A stretch of 64,000 bases of DNA from JAEYOM01 sp036260935 (lineage in GTDB: Bacteria > Bacillota > Clostridia > Acetivibrionales > DTU013), in assembly GCA_036260935.1 (NCBI GenBank), contig DATALQ010000041.1, forward strand, positions 16,273-80,272, written 5' to 3'. The translations under genes were made by a program, and so were the position numbers. Shown one piece after another: positions 61,910 through 64,000 of this stretch. The notes under the pieces were generated by a model, which did not search any database, was not told where the DNA came from, and worked only from the letters and a program-made list of their open reading frames with translations. Each line of letters opens with the position of its first letter. The first letter of the stretch is position 1.

Positions 61910-62203
61910 GTGTTTGAGTCTGTTGGACCTACTGCAATAGCAGAGTCAGACCTCGCAAGGAAGAAGTTTCGCAAGAATTGGGCCCGACTAATCCAGAAAA
62001 TATATTTTGTGGATCCTCTCCCATGTCTCAAATGTGGAGGCGGAATGAGAATTATCTCGTTCATTGAGGATGATACCACAATCAAAAAAATCCTTCTGTA
62101 TCTTGACCTGTGGCTTCCTCAAGTCCATGACCCCTCCACAGGAGGAAACAGACCGATCTTCACAATCTCCCCATGCAATACCGCTGCCCTTACAATGGGA
62201 TGA
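61910..62203 (+). pseudogene. IS91-family-like transposase, C-terminal remnant
   Basis: The frame encodes RKKFRKNWARLIQKIYFVDP, LPCLKCGGGMRIISFIEDD and IKKILLYLDLW. This resembles the C-terminal end of IS91-type transposases, where a CxxCGG zinc-binding pair precedes an IISFIED motif. The catalytic Tyr region is absent and the sequence starts at a GTG without a ribosome site. No terminal ends were identified. The rest of the 560-bp gap (61663-62224) shows no other gene. Confidence 0.65.
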
Positions 62204-62224
62204 TAGTGATTAAATTTCACAGCA

Positions 62225-62872
62225 TTATGGTTGAATGGCATGCTCCTGTATGAAGACCTTTTCAACAGCGCCCCTCAATTCTGTAAACGAATGAACCTCA
62301 GCATCAGGAGAAAAGGTTTTCTCCGCACTTTCGCGAACAAATCTTATAGTCTTCAATCCTTCTTCCGCCGCCGGTTTCAGGTTTTTATACCTGTCATCTA
62401 TAAAAACACAGTTTTGAGGCGTTGTTTCCATTATGGATATCATAAATCGATAAATATTCTTATCCGGTTTTCTCAGTCCGATGTCACCGCTTATAACAAT
62501 CTCCTTAAATAAACCGTCGAGGTAATATTTCTTTCTCAAATACATCGACCATTCGCTAACGTCGTTTGACAGTACGGCCAGATCGTAATCATTCTTCAGA
62601 TCCAGAGCCGCCTGAATGAATTCCTCGTCAAAAGTCAAGCAGGAATCCAGATAATCTATCTCCCGCTTTTGGTAATCTTCCTTGAATCCGACTCTTTCCC
62701 AGAATTCTTTTGATGATATCCGCCCAAGGCTGGCCTTTATATAAACCTGGTTGATATATTCGGCTGAAACTGCCGGATTTCGTTTCAAAATGTATGGGAC
62801 AAGCAAATCATTGGTATCGTCTCCTACCTTGAAGATGACCCCCATAACGTCAAAAATAATTACTCTATGCAT
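62225..62872 (-). CDS. HAD-superfamily hydrolase
   Basis: This 215-residue protein has a HAD core with helical cap. Motif I is FDVMGVIF (nucleophile Asp; the usual +2 acid is Met, as in some FDxGGV-type members), motif II LAVLSNDVSEW, motif III Lys in LRKPDKNIY and motif IV VFIDDRYKNL. It resembles YihX-type sugar-phosphate phosphatases. It overlaps the upstream EamA gene by 13 bp, so the two are one operon. Confidence 0.85.
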   Translation of the reverse strand: MHRVIIFDVMGVIFKVGDDTNDLLVPYILKRNPAVSAEYINQVYIKASLGRISSKEFWERVGFKEDYQKREIDYLDSCLTFDEEFIQAALDLKNDYDLAVLSNDVSEWSMYLRKKYYLDGLFKEIVISGDIGLRKPDKNIYRFMISIMETTPQNCVFIDDRYKNLKPAAEEGLKTIRFVRESAEKTFSPDAEVHSFTELRGAVEKVFIQEHAIQP

Positions 62873-63804
62873 TTTATTTCCTCTCGCTTTTTCTGTTGGG
62901 AATAATATTCATAAAGCCTGTCTCCGAAATTGAAGATGGCCATCCCCGTCAGTATGATTATGCCACCCGCAATGGTCGGTAAATCCGGAAGTTCTCCGGC
63001 TAGGGCAAAGCCAAGCAGTGCTGTTAAAAACGGAGTAATAAACATGTAATTACTAACGGATACAATCCGTTTTGCTTTCTTGAAAGCCTGCGCCCATGCC
63101 GCAAAGGCGATTGCGCCACAAAACACCCCCAGGATCAAGACATAAAGCAGTTGCAGGGGCGGGGCACCGCTCGCTTCCTTTGTTGCAGACACGGAAAATA
63201 TTACAAGCATTGCTGTTCCCGCAAAAATACTATATGAAGAAGCTTGTATCCCAGAATAGCTTTTTGTCAACTTCCGTTGCAGCAGGTTATAAACACCAAG
63301 TGAGAACGCTGTAAGGAGCAGCCATAGAAGCCCAGGATTCAGAGAGAAGGTACTATTCATTAACGTAAGCACAGTAACACCCATAAATTCTATTACAGTT
63401 GCCGTCCACTTATAAACGCCCAATTTTTCATGATAAAAAACACGCGCCAGCAGTGCCGTTATAACCGGCGCAATAGCGATGATAACGCTGCCTGTGGCCG
63501 CTGTTGTTGTTTCACAACCTTTATTGAAGGCTATCATGCAGATGAAAAATCCAAAAAACCCCGCCACAAGGAACCACTTCACGTCAGTCCATTTCGGCAC
63601 TTTTAGTTTTAACGAGAGGACAATAACGAGCATAGTGCAGGATGCGGCAAAATAGCGCAAAAATCCGAGGGAAAACGGCGAAAAATATTGCAGAGCCAGC
63701 CGTGTAAGGACAAAGCCCAACGACCAGAAAAAGATAGTCAGAAATGCATATGGATGAAAGCTGTTGTATAATTTCATAAGTTCATCGGTCGAGCAGAAAT
63801 GCAA
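62860..63804 (-). CDS. EamA/DMT-family transporter
   Basis: This 314-residue protein has ten membrane helices in two EamA repeats: FFWSLGFVLTRLALQYFSPFSLGFLRYFAAS and FCGAIAFAAWAQAFKKAKRIVSVSNYMFITPFLTALLGF. The start is TTG 63804, close after AAAGGAG; ATG 63777 (MKLYN) is the alternative but lacks a ribosome site. Export of a metabolite is likely; the substrate is unknown. Nothing was recognised in the last 196 bp of the window. Confidence 0.85.
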   Translation of the reverse strand: MHFCSTDELMKLYNSFHPYAFLTIFFWSLGFVLTRLALQYFSPFSLGFLRYFAASCTMLVIVLSLKLKVPKWTDVKWFLVAGFFGFFICMIAFNKGCETTTAATGSVIIAIAPVITALLARVFYHEKLGVYKWTATVIEFMGVTVLTLMNSTFSLNPGLLWLLLTAFSLGVYNLLQRKLTKSYSGIQASSYSIFAGTAMLVIFSVSATKEASGAPPLQLLYVLILGVFCGAIAFAAWAQAFKKAKRIVSVSNYMFITPFLTALLGFALAGELPDLPTIAGGIIILTGMAIFNFGDRLYEYYSQQKKREEIKCIE

Positions 63805-64000
63805 GACACTCCTTTCAAATTAATTAATAGGCTTTAAATTAACAGGCTTACAACTAATATGGCTGAATTCTTCACTATTTCGTATTGAGGATTACTTCCA
63901 CAAGGAGTCAAAACGCTTGGAAACCGTTCCATGCGTAAAAATTCCATTCTACCCGGAGTGTTGTGGTTTTACTATTGTAAAGGATAGCAATAGAACTTTT

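Noticed and set aside
1..64000. tRNA or rRNA genes
   Set aside because: No cloverleaf with a GGTTCRA-type T arm and CCA-compatible acceptor was found by eye; a tRNAscan-SE run would settle it.

Overview
The window looks like a chromosomal segment of an endospore-forming anaerobe of the class Clostridia. The evidence is a spore photoproduct lyase, a YtvI-type membrane protein, a membrane pyrophosphatase, a T-box and a PyrR-type attenuator, strong AGGAGG-like ribosome sites, and a rubredoxin-fused flavoprotein. No rRNA, tRNA or CRISPR array was seen. Most of the first 50 kb is ordinary metabolic sequence with moderate G+C. From about 50.4 kb to the end the DNA is more A+T-rich and accessory in character, with gene remnants.

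Layout. (1) 1-2.7 kb, minus strand: trpB-trpA-trpD under a tryptophan T-box, in a non-canonical gene order. (2) 2.7-11.7 kb: azoreductase, Nudix hydrolase, a YetF-like and a YtvI-like membrane protein, H+-pyrophosphatase, a uracil permease behind a PyrR attenuator, and the azlCD branched-chain amino acid exporter. (3) 11.7-14.9 kb: an AraC/GyrI-type regulator, an S66 LD-carboxypeptidase (MccF-like) whose translation start region is triplicated, then about 1 kb packed with four different repeat families. (4) 14.9-20.2 kb, minus strand: a complete branched-chain amino acid ABC importer (livJHMGF) ending in a CBS-ACT sensor protein. (5) 20.6-36.4 kb: splB with Ser in place of the expected catalytic Cys, an MCP with a C-terminal sensor, a GH2 enzyme, PhzF, a rubredoxin-fused oxidoreductase, an OmpR-type two-component system, PdxA, a glycosyltransferase, and a translationally coupled pair: a radical SAM/SPASM enzyme and a secreted membrane protein ending in a (Cys-Ala)6 tract. 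(6) 36.4-44.6 kb: a GAF histidine kinase divergent from a zinc-ribbon/adenylate cyclase/AAA/TPR giant, small exported and membrane proteins, and an ACT-ACT-metallo-beta-lactamase fusion. (7) 44.8-50.4 kb: an alpha-galactoside/alpha-glucoside operon (GH13, GH36, GPH symporter). (8) 50.4-55.3 kb: an AraC-family regulator whose C-terminal half looks like the cytosolic parts of MotA joined to FliG-C, divergent from a three-gene operon of two lipoproteins and a secreted protein. (9) 55.5-63.8 kb: two CPBP membrane proteases divergent from a NarL-type two-component system, a truncated EamA gene, a serine hydrolase lipoprotein, an IS91-like transposase remnant, a HAD hydrolase and an EamA transporter.

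The strongest candidates for something undescribed are the AraC-MotA-FliG fusion with its divergent exported operon, with a 22-bp-spaced direct repeat in the promoter, and the radical SAM plus (Cys-Ala)6 pair. Third is the SplB with an altered H-atom-donor position. All family assignments were made by reading motifs, without database searches.
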